Counted from the first letter of the stretch, positions 7,833 to 15,746 are shown. The stretch: 64,000 nucleotides of DNA from JAGOTP01 sp964598725 (GCA_964598725.1 CAZRCW010000001.1:248001-312000); one strand, 5' to 3'. The notes: generated from the letters alone by a model not told the origin. A program made the numbers and translations.

Positions 7833-8035
7833 CGCTGGCTCTCTAGGGAACACAAAAGGCCCCCCGAGCCAGCGACGTAACCTTTCGGCTACGCCTCACA
7901 TCCTTTCGGACATGAACCTATAACGAAACAAGCGCCGGTCAGGAGACCGTCTTTGTTCGTTATAGGATTTATGTATGCCATGCCTCCGGATCGCTCCGTG
8001 GTTTAGGCTTTGTACCAACACGAACAATCTAGCAT
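7833..8035 (-). promoter_or_regulatory. highly structured leader RNA of mod-res
   Basis: On the minus strand, upstream of mod, hairpins follow each other: GCCU...AGGC enclosing CGGA-GCGA-UCCG (about 7978-8004); a long stem CCTATAACGAA/TTCGTTATAGG (7917-7966) enclosing CGGTC-TCCT-GACCG; CATGTCC-GAAA-GGATGTG (about 7896-7913); GTAGCC-GAAA-GGTTAC; then GGCT-CGGG-GGCC followed by TTTTGTG. The last one competes with CGCTGGCTC (7866-7874) pairing to GAGCCAGCG (7833-7841). Three GNRA tetraloops and a terminator/antiterminator-like choice suggest a regulatory RNA. I do not recognise its family. Confidence 0.5.
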
Positions 8036-8094
8036 AGCCGCTTTAAAATGCGAAATATGGCTTAATATGCTAACTTATGCACCTTCTGTATATT

Positions 8095-8125
8095 AAAATT
8101 GATGAGGAATATCCTCATCAATTTT
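8095..8125. terminator. bidirectional terminator
   Basis: Perfect 14-bp stem AAAATTGATGAGGA / TCCTCATCAATTTT with loop ATA, ending in T on both strands. It closes the DUF2188 transcript. Between it and the mod leader (8036-8094) lies an AT-rich stretch that may contain the mod promoter. Confidence 0.75.
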
Positions 8126-8158
8126 CAGAAGAAAATTTTGGATTTGCTATTCTGTAAC

Positions 8159-8377
8159 TTACCCTTTTGGAGGGAATGGATCATGTCCGTGACTATTCCG
8201 TTCACGGAATTTTCCATTACGGCCATGAATGAAGAGCTCGCTGCCTTGATTTTCGGCAATCTTCTGTCCTGCTTTGATCGCCTGAGCTTGGGTATCGAAA
8301 CGTTGAGTGTCTCGTTCCGCTCCTTCCTTGCGTATGGCCCAATCGGAACCGCGTCTCACAATATGTTGGTTTGACAT
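8159..8377 (-). CDS. DUF2188 family small protein
   Basis: 72 aa: HIVRRGSDWAIRKEGAERDTQRFDTQAQAIKAGQKIAENQGSEL, matching the DUF2188 pattern (VxPxxxGWxVKxEGA..ASxxFxTQxEAI..AxxIA). These small proteins fold as a three-stranded sheet plus helices and have no established function; they are frequent in accessory regions. It follows the SinR-like gene by 9 bases on the same strand. Confidence 0.7.
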   Translation of the reverse strand: MSNQHIVRRGSDWAIRKEGAERDTQRFDTQAQAIKAGQKIAENQGSELFIHGRNGKFRERNSHGHDPFPPKG

Positions 8378-8386
8378 AAGTTTGGA

Positions 8387-8662
8387 TTAAAGATTCTCTT
8401 TAATCCATTCGGTTACTTTATCTGACATTCCATACCAAGCTGCGTTCTGGCCCGTGACATCTACTACGAAAACGTGATCGTTTGTGTCCATGTGTTTACG
8501 AATGGCGTTACGTACTTCAGCGGGTTTCGATTCAGTAGTACGAATAAGCCAAAATGATTCAAGAGGCTTTGCCCACGAATAGTAGCTTTTCAAATGGTTA
8601 TGAAGGTCGGAGTAGTTCTTTCCAGGTGCGCGGAGATCGTATGAGATTAAATAGGTATACAT
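8387..8662 (-). CDS. SinR-like protein of the Cas2/VapD ferredoxin fold
   Basis: 91 aa from ATG 8662: MYTYLISYDLRAPGKNYSDLHNHLKS...WLIRT...VFVVDVTGQNAAW. The opening YLISYDL..pgk.Y..l...L and the paired strands are those of Cas2-like small ferredoxin-fold proteins annotated as SinR family in islands. No CRISPR array or cas1 is visible, so a CRISPR role is unlikely; a toxin-like nuclease role has been proposed for some relatives. The frame extends to 8722, but the extra residues lie in the divergent promoter region and do not fit the fold. Confidence 0.55.
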   Translation of the reverse strand: MYTYLISYDLRAPGKNYSDLHNHLKSYYSWAKPLESFWLIRTTESKPAEVRNAIRKHMDTNDHVFVVDVTGQNAAWYGMSDKVTEWIKENL

Positions 8663-8735
8663 AGTGAAAAATACAAAGGAATTAAGTACCGAAGTTTCAG
8701 TACGTTGAATCAAATTTATCACTTCAATAAACAGC

Positions 8736-8764
8736 TTGTCAAATCATATCGAAAATGGTTATAT
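8736..8764 (+). promoter_or_regulatory. promoter of XRE-ImmA operon
   Basis: TTGTCA (8736-8741), 17 bp, TTATAT (8759-8764), ending 6 bases before the ATG, so the mRNA may be nearly leaderless. The region to the divergent SinR-like gene is AT-rich and a likely operator for the XRE protein. Confidence 0.5.
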
Positions 8765-8770
8765 ATCTAT

Positions 8771-9115
8771 ATGATAAATGCAGAAAATAAGAACGCCTCA
8801 ATTGGTTCACGAATACGCGAAGAAAGAGAGCGTCAGAAAAAATCTCAGTTAGAACTTGCTCAAGAAGTAGGTTTTGAATCCGCAACAGCCATTTCATTAA
8901 TCGAGAGCGGTACTCGTGGTATCGCGGCTGAAATGCTGACACTTATCGCCAAGGCTTTGAAAGTTGATATCAAAACTTTGCTAGGCCAGAAACCGGACCA
9001 AGTGGATGTGATAGTTGCACTTCGGGCGGATAAGGATTTGGGACAGGCTGAGAAGGATTACATCGCTAAATTCATTGAAAATGCAAAACGTCAACATGGA
9101 GATGGAAGAGGGTAA
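8771..9115 (+). CDS. XRE-family transcriptional regulator
   Basis: 114 aa. A Cro/C1-type helix-turn-helix at about residues 9-63: IGSRIREERERQKKSQLELAQEVGFESATAISLIESG, followed by LTLIAKALKVDIKTLL. The C-terminal tail likely mediates dimerisation or contact with the protease. It overlaps the downstream ImmA-like gene. This pairing matches ImmR/ImmA modules of integrative elements, where the repressor holds the element silent until ImmA cleaves it. Start at 8771 follows the promoter; an upstream frame to 8705 would include the promoter. Confidence 0.85.
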   Translation: MINAENKNASIGSRIREERERQKKSQLELAQEVGFESATAISLIESGTRGIAAEMLTLIAKALKVDIKTLLGQKPDQVDVIVALRADKDLGQAEKDYIAKFIENAKRQHGDGRG

Positions 9116-9596
9116 TATTGACCTCGGGCCTCGTAAGAAGTTCGCTATTCTAATGGCTCAAAAACTTCTTAAAGCAGCAGGTATTACCGATGCGCCTGTT
9201 TCGCTACGAGAGATTATCATGTGCGCTAAGAAAGACAGAAAACTTACCGTTATTATTGATAAAATTCCTGGTAAGATTTCGGGGGTAATGGTAAAAATTG
9301 GGGAGCTTGAAGATGCATCAACTTTTATTAGCGTGAACGCAGATGATCCTTGGTGCCGCCGTCGTTTTACGCTTGGGCACGAACTGGGCCATATGCTCAT
9401 GGAGCATGCTGGTTGCAGCGGTGAAAATACACATGAAGAACGTGAAGCGCATATTTTTGCTGCTGAGCTTCTCATTCCTACGGCGTTTATTAAGAGAGAT
9501 ATTAAGCAGATCCCAAATATACCTAGGCTGGCTAAAAAGTATTTAGTAAGTCAGCATGCATTAACTATTAAGTTGCAAGATTGCAGACTGCTTTAA
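9096..9596 (+). CDS. ImmA/IrrE-family metallopeptidase
   Basis: 166 aa. The zinc-protease signature FTLGHELGHMLMEH (HExxH) is followed by EREAHIFAAELLIPTAFI with the third ligand Glu in AAELLIP, as in ImmA/IrrE (DUF955). These enzymes cleave their partner XRE repressor in response to DNA damage or cell signals. It overlaps the XRE gene by about 20 bases, so they are translationally coupled; ATG 9096 or 9102 may be used. An earlier start at 9015 would overlap much more and adds no conserved sequence. Confidence 0.85.
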   Translation: MEMEEGNIDLGPRKKFAILMAQKLLKAAGITDAPVSLREIIMCAKKDRKLTVIIDKIPGKISGVMVKIGELEDASTFISVNADDPWCRRRFTLGHELGHMLMEHAGCSGENTHEEREAHIFAAELLIPTAFIKRDIKQIPNIPRLAKKYLVSQHALTIKLQDCRLL

Positions 9597-9614
9597 GCCA
9601 TACGGCTCATGAGA

Positions 9615-9642
9615 AAAGCGACCGGCTGAAGCCGGTCGCTTT
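9615..9642. terminator. bidirectional terminator
   Basis: AAAGCGACCGGC / GCCGGTCGCTTT with loop TGAA, perfect 12-bp stem. It separates the convergent ImmA-like and ArdC-like genes. Confidence 0.85.
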
Positions 9643-9654
9643 CTTCTGGCTTAT

Positions 9655-9945
9655 TTAGCCCATCTTCTCAACTTGCTTAGTATAGAAGAGGTTCACCGTC
9701 TTTGCGTACTTTGCGACTACTTCACCTTTCTCATCCTTCTTTTCAATGATCGTGATGGATTTAAGGGCTTTCTCTCCCTTCTTCACCCGATATCCATAGG
9801 CGTGCCATTGGTTGAAAGTAAGGCAATTGGATTTCGGATCGTACTGATTTGCTTCTTCCTCACCCCATCGGGCCACAATCTGCTTTTTTACGGATTCAGC
9901 GGTACGATCTGAACCCTTCCAGTTTGAGAGAATGAGATTTTCCAT
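9655..9945 (-). CDS. short ArdC-like (ArdC N-terminal domain) protein
   Basis: 96 aa: CLTFNQWHAYGYRVKKGEKALKSITII...YAKTVNLFYTKQVEKMG. This matches the ArdC N-terminal ssDNA-binding domain (normally Nxl.l...a...GY.s..W.T..Qw...G..VrkGEka..i......VF...Qv), which protects incoming DNA from restriction. The metalloprotease domain of full ArdC is missing. Its presence near a type III restriction system fits an element that both defends and transfers. A terminator-like stem ends 8 bases before its start codon. Confidence 0.6.
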   Translation of the reverse strand: MENLILSNWKGSDRTAESVKKQIVARWGEEEANQYDPKSNCLTFNQWHAYGYRVKKGEKALKSITIIEKKDEKGEVVAKYAKTVNLFYTKQVEKMG

Positions 9946-9952
9946 ATAAATG

Positions 9953-9989
9953 AAAAAACGGCCTTTATAATGATCCGATGGACTGGCCG
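9953..9989 (-). terminator. terminator-like stem just before the ArdC-like start
   Basis: On the minus strand CGGCC pairs with GGCCG across about 21 bases, followed by six T, and the ArdC-like ATG begins 8 bases later. Either it ends a small RNA made from 10.0-10.4 kb, or it attenuates the ArdC-like gene. Confidence 0.45.
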
Positions 9990-10509
9990 CTTACGTCGCA
10001 TCAGACGGGCTAGAAAGAAGCGCCTGATAGCTTGCCTTTGTCACAGGTGGAGACGACGAAGGAGTACTACCTTGAGAAAGGAAAAGCTGGTGCTAGAATG
10101 AATAGCCCTGATGCGGAAGAGAGGATTAGGTTTGTCTGAATTGCCGGATACCAAAAGCAGCCTCCTAAGAGACCGCTCGTTCTAGTTCTTAGTTCGCTTG
10201 ATCGGCTTTCCCTTTCCTGTCCCTGTCCGTTTTTGCCTCCTGCTCCTAGCTTTCCGTCTCCCTCCCTTCCCCCCGTTCCTTCGCCCCTTTCCTTTCAGAT
10301 TCAGAGAGGTCAGTCAGTTGGTATCTAAATTAAGAAACAATTATTTGTAAAGAGTAAAAGATAAAGAAATGATAAAATTCATTAAGGATTATTCATGTTT
10401 TAAGTAGTAGTATGTATATATACTTTGTCGTTCAGTTGATTGTGTTGTCACATAGTAGTCGGTGATTTTTGGTTTTAGACTTTGGCTAATTTTAGAGTTG
10501 TTTTGGCCG
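9990..10509. other. gene-free region with a pyrimidine-rich tract
   Basis: No open frame of useful length on either strand. From about 10200 to 10305 the plus strand is almost all pyrimidine (purine on the minus strand) with short CCCTTTCC-like repeats. 10320-10500 is AT-rich and could hold promoters. A minus-strand transcript from here would be purine-rich and end at the stem at 9953-9989. I do not recognise a known RNA family (no tmRNA, RNase P or SRP motifs seen). Confidence 0.4.
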
Positions 10510-10553
10510 CCTGCTAGTTGAACTCTGATTCAACTAGCCGTTCAACTAGCAGG
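10510..10553. repeat. nested inverted/direct repeat
   Basis: CCTGCTAGTTGAAC (10510-10523) pairs perfectly with GTTCAACTAGCAGG (10540-10553); the loop carries a third copy TTCAACTAGC (10529-10538). The left arm can therefore pair with either of two right copies. It may be an operator, attenuator or recombination site near the right edge of the accessory island. Confidence 0.55.
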
Positions 10554-10654
10554 ATGCTCTATGGAATGGGGCGGAAGACCTCCCCATACCCCTCCTTTTA
10601 GGTCAGGTTTGGGACTGGAAATAGGTACGAACTGCGTTGTAAAGCCACACCACA

Positions 10655-10686
10655 GAAAACATCACACATATACGTGTGATGTTTTC
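10655..10686. terminator. perfect inverted repeat, terminator-like
   Basis: GAAAACATCACAC / GTGTGATGTTTTC, 13 bp, loop ATATAC. It overlaps the first codons of the next gene if that starts at 10679, which argues either for the later start at 10736 or for regulation at the start codon. Confidence 0.6.
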
Positions 10687-11254
10687 GTTTAGAAGACGTT
10701 TGCTTTTCGAAAGCCCTGCAGAGTACACTCAGCGCATGAATGAATTTTCGGTCAAGCCAGCAAAGAAAGAAGGGGTTATAGAAGTACTTGTGATATCGGT
10801 ATCTTTGGCGATAACCAGCTGGCTCTCTTTTCAGACTTGGAAAACGTGGAGTAGCCAAGTTCAGGGGATGTCTGATCCAAGGATATTCCAAGAGCTGGTA
10901 TTCTTTGGAGCTTTGGTTCTTATCGCTGCGCTCGCACTGATTCGCTCTCTGTCTCACTACTTTTATACCGCTCTCCTGTTGACACAGGATAAACTTACTT
11001 GGCGAAAGCGTATCGCAGCGAAAGAGGTTCGCTTAGGCGAGATTGTTGATGTGGATTATGTTGCATCTCAAGAACGGGGTGGATATTTCTTTGAACTGTT
11101 GTTTACACGAAAAGAAGGAACAGATGTCCGTTGGGTATTGGGAATAGCCGCCTGGGATCTCGTAAAAATAGAGGAGCTGGTTGCGCGAATAAAACAGATG
11201 CTGCGCGAACGAGGAATCACTTCTTTTGCATCGGACACGCATCCAAAAAAATGA
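10679..11254 (+). CDS. membrane protein, unknown (PH-domain-like tail)
   Basis: About 190 aa. Two hydrophobic helices: VIEVLVISVSLAITSWLSF (about 33-51) and FFGALVLIAALALIRSL (about 74-92). The part after them (LTQDKLTWRKRIAAKEVRLGEIVDVDY...GGYFFELLFTRKEGTDVRWVLGI) has the strand pattern of bacterial PH-like domains, a weak resemblance. Start is 10679 (ATG) or 10736 (ATG, MNEFSVKP). No SD at either. Alone between island and envelope genes. Confidence 0.5.
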   Translation: MFSFRRRLLFESPAEYTQRMNEFSVKPAKKEGVIEVLVISVSLAITSWLSFQTWKTWSSQVQGMSDPRIFQELVFFGALVLIAALALIRSLSHYFYTALLLTQDKLTWRKRIAAKEVRLGEIVDVDYVASQERGGYFFELLFTRKEGTDVRWVLGIAAWDLVKIEELVARIKQMLRERGITSFASDTHPKK

Positions 11255-11340
11255 AGATCAAGAGGAAGAGAAAAGAAGCTCTGTCATAATTTGACCCATT
11301 GAGAGTTAAGGGGCGTGTTACACTTCTCTTATCCTCCTCT

Positions 11341-12438
11341 ATGTCAGCCTCCTCGTCCGCTAAGTCACGCGCTACGCCTATCATGTACAAGGTTGTGTTC
11401 GGACTAGTGTGTTTTGTGTTGTTAGCAGCCATTATCGGTGTTGCAGCGGTCATCTACGTCCGATTTGAAAGTCAGGCGAAGGCGCTGAGCGCCTTAGAAG
11501 CGCGTACCCTGTCGGTGGAGCGAGGACTGGGAACTTCAGCAGCGAGCATGGCAGGTGAGAGTCGTCTTACCGTCTTGGAAAATCGCGTGAGGCAGCTCTC
11601 GGATTCGGTTCCTACGTATCTTTATCCGGGGGAAGGAGAGTTCTCCATGGAGGGAATTTCTGCCTTGAGAGAGGTTATTCAGGAGCGTCTGTTCGCGACC
11701 TACACCAAGCGCGTCGGTTCATTCATCCAGGTCAGTCCATTTCAATCAAGATATTTTGTTAAACAGTTTTCGATTGCGACAAGTATTTGGAACAAGTATC
11801 CGGAGCATGAATTCTATTGGGTCGACGGAAGTGAGCGAAATGACTATCAATCAACTTGGGAGTTGCGTTTGATGCCGACCGTGACTGCAAACGTGAAGCT
11901 TGCGCCAGGGATCTCGATTACGGAAGATCGGCAGCTGAACGCGAGCAGCGAACAATACTATTCTGAGCATTGCGCGGGTCCGAAGTATTCTGATCGTTTA
12001 CGACAAGTCGCGGCTTATCTTGAAAACATCTTTCCAGATGAAGCTGGCCCAGATATCTGCGATCGAATCATTGTTGGAGCAGAGCTGAGTGGAAATACGG
12101 CCGAGGAATACGATGAAACGCAGAATAAATCGGTTCCTGTTCCAGTGAGAACCTACACCTTCTTTCCTAAGAAGTTACAAGCGATCGAGAATGAGAATAC
12201 GACTGAGTATGCCGAAAATCAGCCACTGGCAGTGGTTATTATTGCTCGCGAACGTGGACTCTGGCAGCCAGTTGCATATACGTTTCGCATGATGGCCTAC
12301 ACAGGTCAGCGTTCGGATGGGTTCTTTTCAGAGAAGGTCACACAAGATGTCAAAAAAGATGTTGAACGGATGACACAAGATTTTGCGAAGCAGACGACGC
12401 TCGCTTCCGCTTTCTGTGGGTATGGCGACTGCTACTAA
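11341..12438 (+). CDS. single-pass membrane protein with large extracytoplasmic domain
   Basis: 365 aa. One membrane anchor (YKVVFGLVCFVLLAAIIGVAAVIYV, about 16-40), then a coiled coil (ALSALEARTLSVERGL...LENRVRQLSD) and a ~250-residue domain outside the membrane ending FCGYGDCY. I do not recognise the domain. Start at ATG 11341: the frame extends to 11299, but a TTGACC promoter-like box (11291-11296) overlaps that part. It overlaps the next gene by 17 bases. Confidence 0.6.
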   Translation: MSASSSAKSRATPIMYKVVFGLVCFVLLAAIIGVAAVIYVRFESQAKALSALEARTLSVERGLGTSAASMAGESRLTVLENRVRQLSDSVPTYLYPGEGEFSMEGISALREVIQERLFATYTKRVGSFIQVSPFQSRYFVKQFSIATSIWNKYPEHEFYWVDGSERNDYQSTWELRLMPTVTANVKLAPGISITEDRQLNASSEQYYSEHCAGPKYSDRLRQVAAYLENIFPDEAGPDICDRIIVGAELSGNTAEEYDETQNKSVPVPVRTYTFFPKKLQAIENENTTEYAENQPLAVVIIARERGLWQPVAYTFRMMAYTGQRSDGFFSEKVTQDVKKDVERMTQDFAKQTTLASAFCGYGDCY

Positions 12439-12967
12439 GCAGATCTACGTGTTGTGTGGCCTCCCGTTCTCTGGAAAGACAACCTATGTCCAAGAATTGA
12501 AACAATCGTTGAAAGGCAACTGTCTTATCATCGAGCGTGACGCTTTCTTGGAGCAGATCAATCGGGAAGAGGAGACGCGGGAGCGACTGCGCCTGATGGC
12601 GAAATCTATTCTACGGCCGGTTTCGCGTCTCGCCTCCATGCTCGAAGCAAACGCGTTCAACGATGCTTTGACGCAGGAGTATGTTCAACGTGTGCAACGC
12701 CAGATCCGTGACACGGAGGCAGCGCATATCATCATCGACGGAACGCATCTTCAGCCGTTATCGAGAGCCTTTTTTGATCCTCATATCGAGGCTAAGTATG
12801 TTGCTATAGTTCTTGAGCGTGACCCAACTCTTTGTATTGCTCGTTGGGAGATGACGGCGGTTGTTGGAGTTCGTCGTACGATCACGGCTGAACTCATACG
12901 TCGTATGGCAGAGGTTTATGAACGCCCAGCGTTGGCAGAGGGTTTTGCTCATATCCAGTTGGTTTAA
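12422..12967 (+). CDS. P-loop (AAA-type) kinase
   Basis: 181 aa. Walker A GLPFSGKTTY (about 13-22), ERDAFL after strand 2, IIIDGTHL as a Walker B-like strand, and VLERDP near the end. This is the pattern of polynucleotide-kinase/zeta-toxin-like AAA_33 kinases, which phosphorylate nucleotides, nucleic-acid ends or small molecules. The substrate cannot be told. Translationally coupled to the membrane protein upstream; a Nudix gene follows. Confidence 0.7.
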   Translation: MATATKQIYVLCGLPFSGKTTYVQELKQSLKGNCLIIERDAFLEQINREEETRERLRLMAKSILRPVSRLASMLEANAFNDALTQEYVQRVQRQIRDTEAAHIIIDGTHLQPLSRAFFDPHIEAKYVAIVLERDPTLCIARWEMTAVVGVRRTITAELIRRMAEVYERPALAEGFAHIQLV

Positions 12968-13020
12968 ATGGAGACTGTATTGGTCGACAAACGCGAGCGG
13001 GTAGTTTCTACTATCTGCAT

Positions 13021-13500
13021 ATGATTGCTTTTGAGCGACCAGCAGACTTCAAGCCTTGGTTTGAAGTGGCCGGTTGTCTGTGTGAATACGCAGGCAAGTT
13101 ACTTCTGCTGAAACGTCCTCAGGAAAAATCCGAAGGTGGGAAGTGGGGAGCGCCAGGTGGAAAAATCGATGCCGGTGAATCACCGAAGCAAGCCGTTGTC
13201 CGCGAACTTCAAGAAGAGACGGGCATTATTCTGGATGGCTCACAACCAATCACATTAGCCCAGTCATTTTTTGTTAGAACAGACCATCAGAAAGACCTAG
13301 TCTATCATTTGCATCGCGTCTTATTCGATACCCAGCCCGAAGTTCGCTTGAATCCGGGCGAGCATGTCGAGTATGTCTGGGTTACGCTTGATGAGGCGTT
13401 CGCCCTTCCGCTGGTTCATGACATGGAAGAGTGCCTTCATCAGGTCTATGATCGTTTGAAGGATGAGCCTATTCAGGATTGTTTACCTGACGCGACCTAA
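13021..13500 (+). CDS. Nudix hydrolase
   Basis: 159 aa with a complete Nudix box GGKIDAGESPKQAVVRELQEETGI (about 46-69; pattern Gx5Ex7REUxEExGU). The GAPGGK entry and the size suggest a MutT-type nucleoside triphosphate pyrophosphohydrolase, but substrate specificity cannot be read. It starts after a short gap and stands next to HAD and P-loop enzymes, together a possible nucleotide-cleaning group. Confidence 0.85.
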   Translation: MIAFERPADFKPWFEVAGCLCEYAGKLLLLKRPQEKSEGGKWGAPGGKIDAGESPKQAVVRELQEETGIILDGSQPITLAQSFFVRTDHQKDLVYHLHRVLFDTQPEVRLNPGEHVEYVWVTLDEAFALPLVHDMEECLHQVYDRLKDEPIQDCLPDAT

Positions 13501-13509
13501 CAATAGCCT

Positions 13510-14157
13510 ATGAAGTATCTTCAAGCATTGAAAGAGCGACTAACGAATGCCCAGCCTGGTTTAGCGCTTGATATCGATGACACCTTATCTCAGACTTGGG
13601 CCTATTGGGGTCAAGAGATGCTGAGTCGTTTTGGGAATCCAGAGAATCTCACCTGGGAAGAGGTGCGTGAAAAATATAAGCGCTGCGAGAACGTCCCGTA
13701 TTGGCAAACGCCGGAAGCTTGTGAGTGGATGGATGCCAGTCGTCGAGGCGGGGATTACTATGAACAGTTAGAACGCATGCATGGCTCACATGAAGCCATT
13801 TATCGCATTCAAGAAAAGCTACCGATTCATTTTTATCTGACGGCGCGTTCGGTTGAGATGCTCGACATCACGCATGCCTGGCTTGCGAAGCATGGCTATC
13901 CGCAAGTGGATGTTATCGCTCGTCCGTTGGATGTTCCGTACGAAGATACCTATCGTTGGAAAGCGAGTGTCTTAATGGAGCTCTATCCCACCGTGCAGGG
14001 GATTGTGGATGATGATGCGAACCTGCCGAAGCACATGCCGAAAGACTACGAAGGAACGATCTACATCATCGGTCAGGAAACGACGGGACGCGAAGATCTC
14101 AATGTGCACCACTGTCCAACCTGGGAAGATGTTCATCAGTCGATTCTGAATCCATGA
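13510..14157 (+). CDS. HAD-superfamily hydrolase
   Basis: 215 aa. HAD motif I LDIDDTL (about 20-26; nucleophile and acid Asp), motif II FYLTAR (Thr), and a late VDDDANLP acid motif IV; the lysine may come from YRWKASVL. Likely a phosphatase of the NagD/5'-nucleotidase type. It follows the Nudix gene by 9 bases and overlaps the next gene by 4 bases (ATGA). Confidence 0.8.
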   Translation: MKYLQALKERLTNAQPGLALDIDDTLSQTWAYWGQEMLSRFGNPENLTWEEVREKYKRCENVPYWQTPEACEWMDASRRGGDYYEQLERMHGSHEAIYRIQEKLPIHFYLTARSVEMLDITHAWLAKHGYPQVDVIARPLDVPYEDTYRWKASVLMELYPTVQGIVDDDANLPKHMPKDYEGTIYIIGQETTGREDLNVHHCPTWEDVHQSILNP

Positions 14158-14726
14158 CCCAACGGATCATTTTAGGCGATACGTGGGTTGAGTATGAGCT
14201 AAAACAGTCTCCGCGGGCGCGTCGTTTTCGGTTATCGATGCAGCTCGATGGAACGTTGAAAGTTACTGTTCCGCTTCGTCTTTCGCTTGAACGGATCGAG
14301 CCATTGATTCGTGCGCATACGGATTGGATTTTGCACCATCAGAAGAAGATGCGAGCGAAGATTGTGCAGCAGTTGCCGGCGATGGACGATCTGGTTTCCT
14401 ACAAGCGCTGTCGTAAGGCAGCAGCCGAGTTTGTAACCAAGTACCTCGCCACGCTCGTCGAGCGGGAAACAGTACCGAAACACGTCGTGCGTATCAAAAA
14501 TCATCGTACGCGTTGGGGGAGTTGTTCAAGACAGGGAACATTGAATTTTAATTACCGTATTGTCCTATTGCCATCAGAGTTGGCAGAATACATCATCATC
14601 CACGAGGTCTGTCATCTGTACGAACTGAATCACTCCTTTCGTTTTTGGAATCAGGTCGCACGCTTCCTTCCAGACTACGCTATTCGTCGCAAGCGTTTGC
14701 AAGACTACACCTGGAAGAAAGATTGA
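14154..14726 (+). CDS. YgjP-like M48/SprT-type metallopeptidase
   Basis: 190 aa. Zinc motif IIHEVCHLYELNHSFRFW (HExxH plus a downstream His), preceded by IKNHRTRWGSCSRQGTLNFNYRIVLLP, the conserved core of the YgjP/DUF45 family. These are predicted cytoplasmic metalloproteases of unknown target. Overlaps the HAD gene by 4 bases, so made with it. Confidence 0.88.
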   Translation: MTQRIILGDTWVEYELKQSPRARRFRLSMQLDGTLKVTVPLRLSLERIEPLIRAHTDWILHHQKKMRAKIVQQLPAMDDLVSYKRCRKAAAEFVTKYLATLVERETVPKHVVRIKNHRTRWGSCSRQGTLNFNYRIVLLPSELAEYIIIHEVCHLYELNHSFRFWNQVARFLPDYAIRRKRLQDYTWKKD

Positions 14727-14771
14727 GCGCTACGTTGACAATTGATGAGCCAGGTCGCATCTTGCAAACAT

Positions 14772-15539
14772 ATGGATACATCCTCTCGTTCGTTTGTGGT
14801 TCCGGCCAGCATCTTGGCCGTTGGGTTGGTGATTGCGACGTTGGTCTTCAGTTTCTCGTATCGTGAGGTACGTAAGGAAGCGCGTACGATCGATATTTCT
14901 GGTTCAGCTGAGAAGGTTGTTGCGTCCGATGTGGCTAAGTGGTCGCTTTCGGTTTCGCGTCAGGCAGATGCAGCCAACTTAAAAGATGCGGCGACACAGC
15001 TCGCGGCGGACGGAAAAGCGGTTTCTGAGTATCTTCAGACGAATGGTATCCAGAAAGAAGCAATTACACTTCAGCCACCGTCGGTAACGCCCCTTTGTGA
15101 ACAGGGATCGATCTCTTATGATCGCTCTGGGAACCAGACCTGTGCCAGTTCGCGCTTATTGGGATATACATTGCAGCAGCCAATGGTTATTGAGACGACT
15201 GAAGTCGATAAACTGACGTCGTTGTCTCAGTCGGCGTTCGCTGTTTTGGCGGAACGAGGTGTTGTTCTGACGAGTGCTGGCGTCGAATACTACATTCGCG
15301 ATTTGAATCAGGTGAAAATGCAATTGCTCTCCGATGCGACGAAGAACGCAAAGGAACGAGCCGAGAAAATTCTCGCTGGAACGGGCGCATCGATCGGTGA
15401 ACTTCAGTCGGCGAGTGTTGGTGTCTTCCAAGTGACAGCTGTGAACTCAACCGAAATCTCCGACTACGGAGCGTACGATACCGCGGCGCAACAAAAAAAG
15501 GTGACATCGATTGTACGCGCGTCATTTGAGCTCAAGTAA
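14772..15539 (+). CDS. SIMPL-domain (DUF541) membrane-anchored protein
   Basis: 255 aa. One N-terminal membrane anchor (VVPASILAVGLVIATLVFSF) and a DUF541/SIMPL domain: TIDISGSAEKVVASDVAKWSLSVSRQA at its start and DATKNAKERAEKILAGTGASIGEL near its end. Family members sit outside the membrane; functions are poorly known. Start placed at ATG 14772 because a TTGACA box (14735-14740) lies just upstream, which would overlap a longer frame from 14742. Confidence 0.82.
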   Translation: MDTSSRSFVVPASILAVGLVIATLVFSFSYREVRKEARTIDISGSAEKVVASDVAKWSLSVSRQADAANLKDAATQLAADGKAVSEYLQTNGIQKEAITLQPPSVTPLCEQGSISYDRSGNQTCASSRLLGYTLQQPMVIETTEVDKLTSLSQSAFAVLAERGVVLTSAGVEYYIRDLNQVKMQLLSDATKNAKERAEKILAGTGASIGELQSASVGVFQVTAVNSTEISDYGAYDTAAQQKKVTSIVRASFELK

Positions 15540-15603
15540 CACTTCTGAATAATTGAATAGACGTTTTCAAACGAGAGAATGAAATATTTCTCTCGTTTGA
15601 CTA

Positions 15604-15630
15604 TTGACGTGTGCATAAACGTGCTATACT
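15604..15630 (+). promoter_or_regulatory. promoter of the H1-like gene
   Basis: TTGACG (15604-15609), 15-bp spacer, TATACT (15625-15630). A leader of about 110 bases follows, unusually long for this genome. Confidence 0.55.
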
Positions 15631-15746
15631 ACACTCGCGTTCGTACGATGCTCTTTCTCGAAGTTCATCTTCATGACTGAGTCATCACCACGGACTTCGA
15701 TTCATCCTTAAGATGAACGAACTTATAGAAAGGATGGTGAATCACT

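Noticed and set aside
7967..8035. Resemblance of AAAGCCUAAACC to the c-di-GMP-I riboswitch
   Set aside because: The rest of the GEMM core and its tetraloop receptor are not in the right order.
8387..8662. Cas2-like gene as a sign of CRISPR
   Set aside because: No repeat-spacer array and no cas1 or effector genes in the window.
9990..10320. tmRNA, RNase P RNA or SRP RNA in the gene-free region
   Set aside because: None of their conserved motifs was found on either strand.
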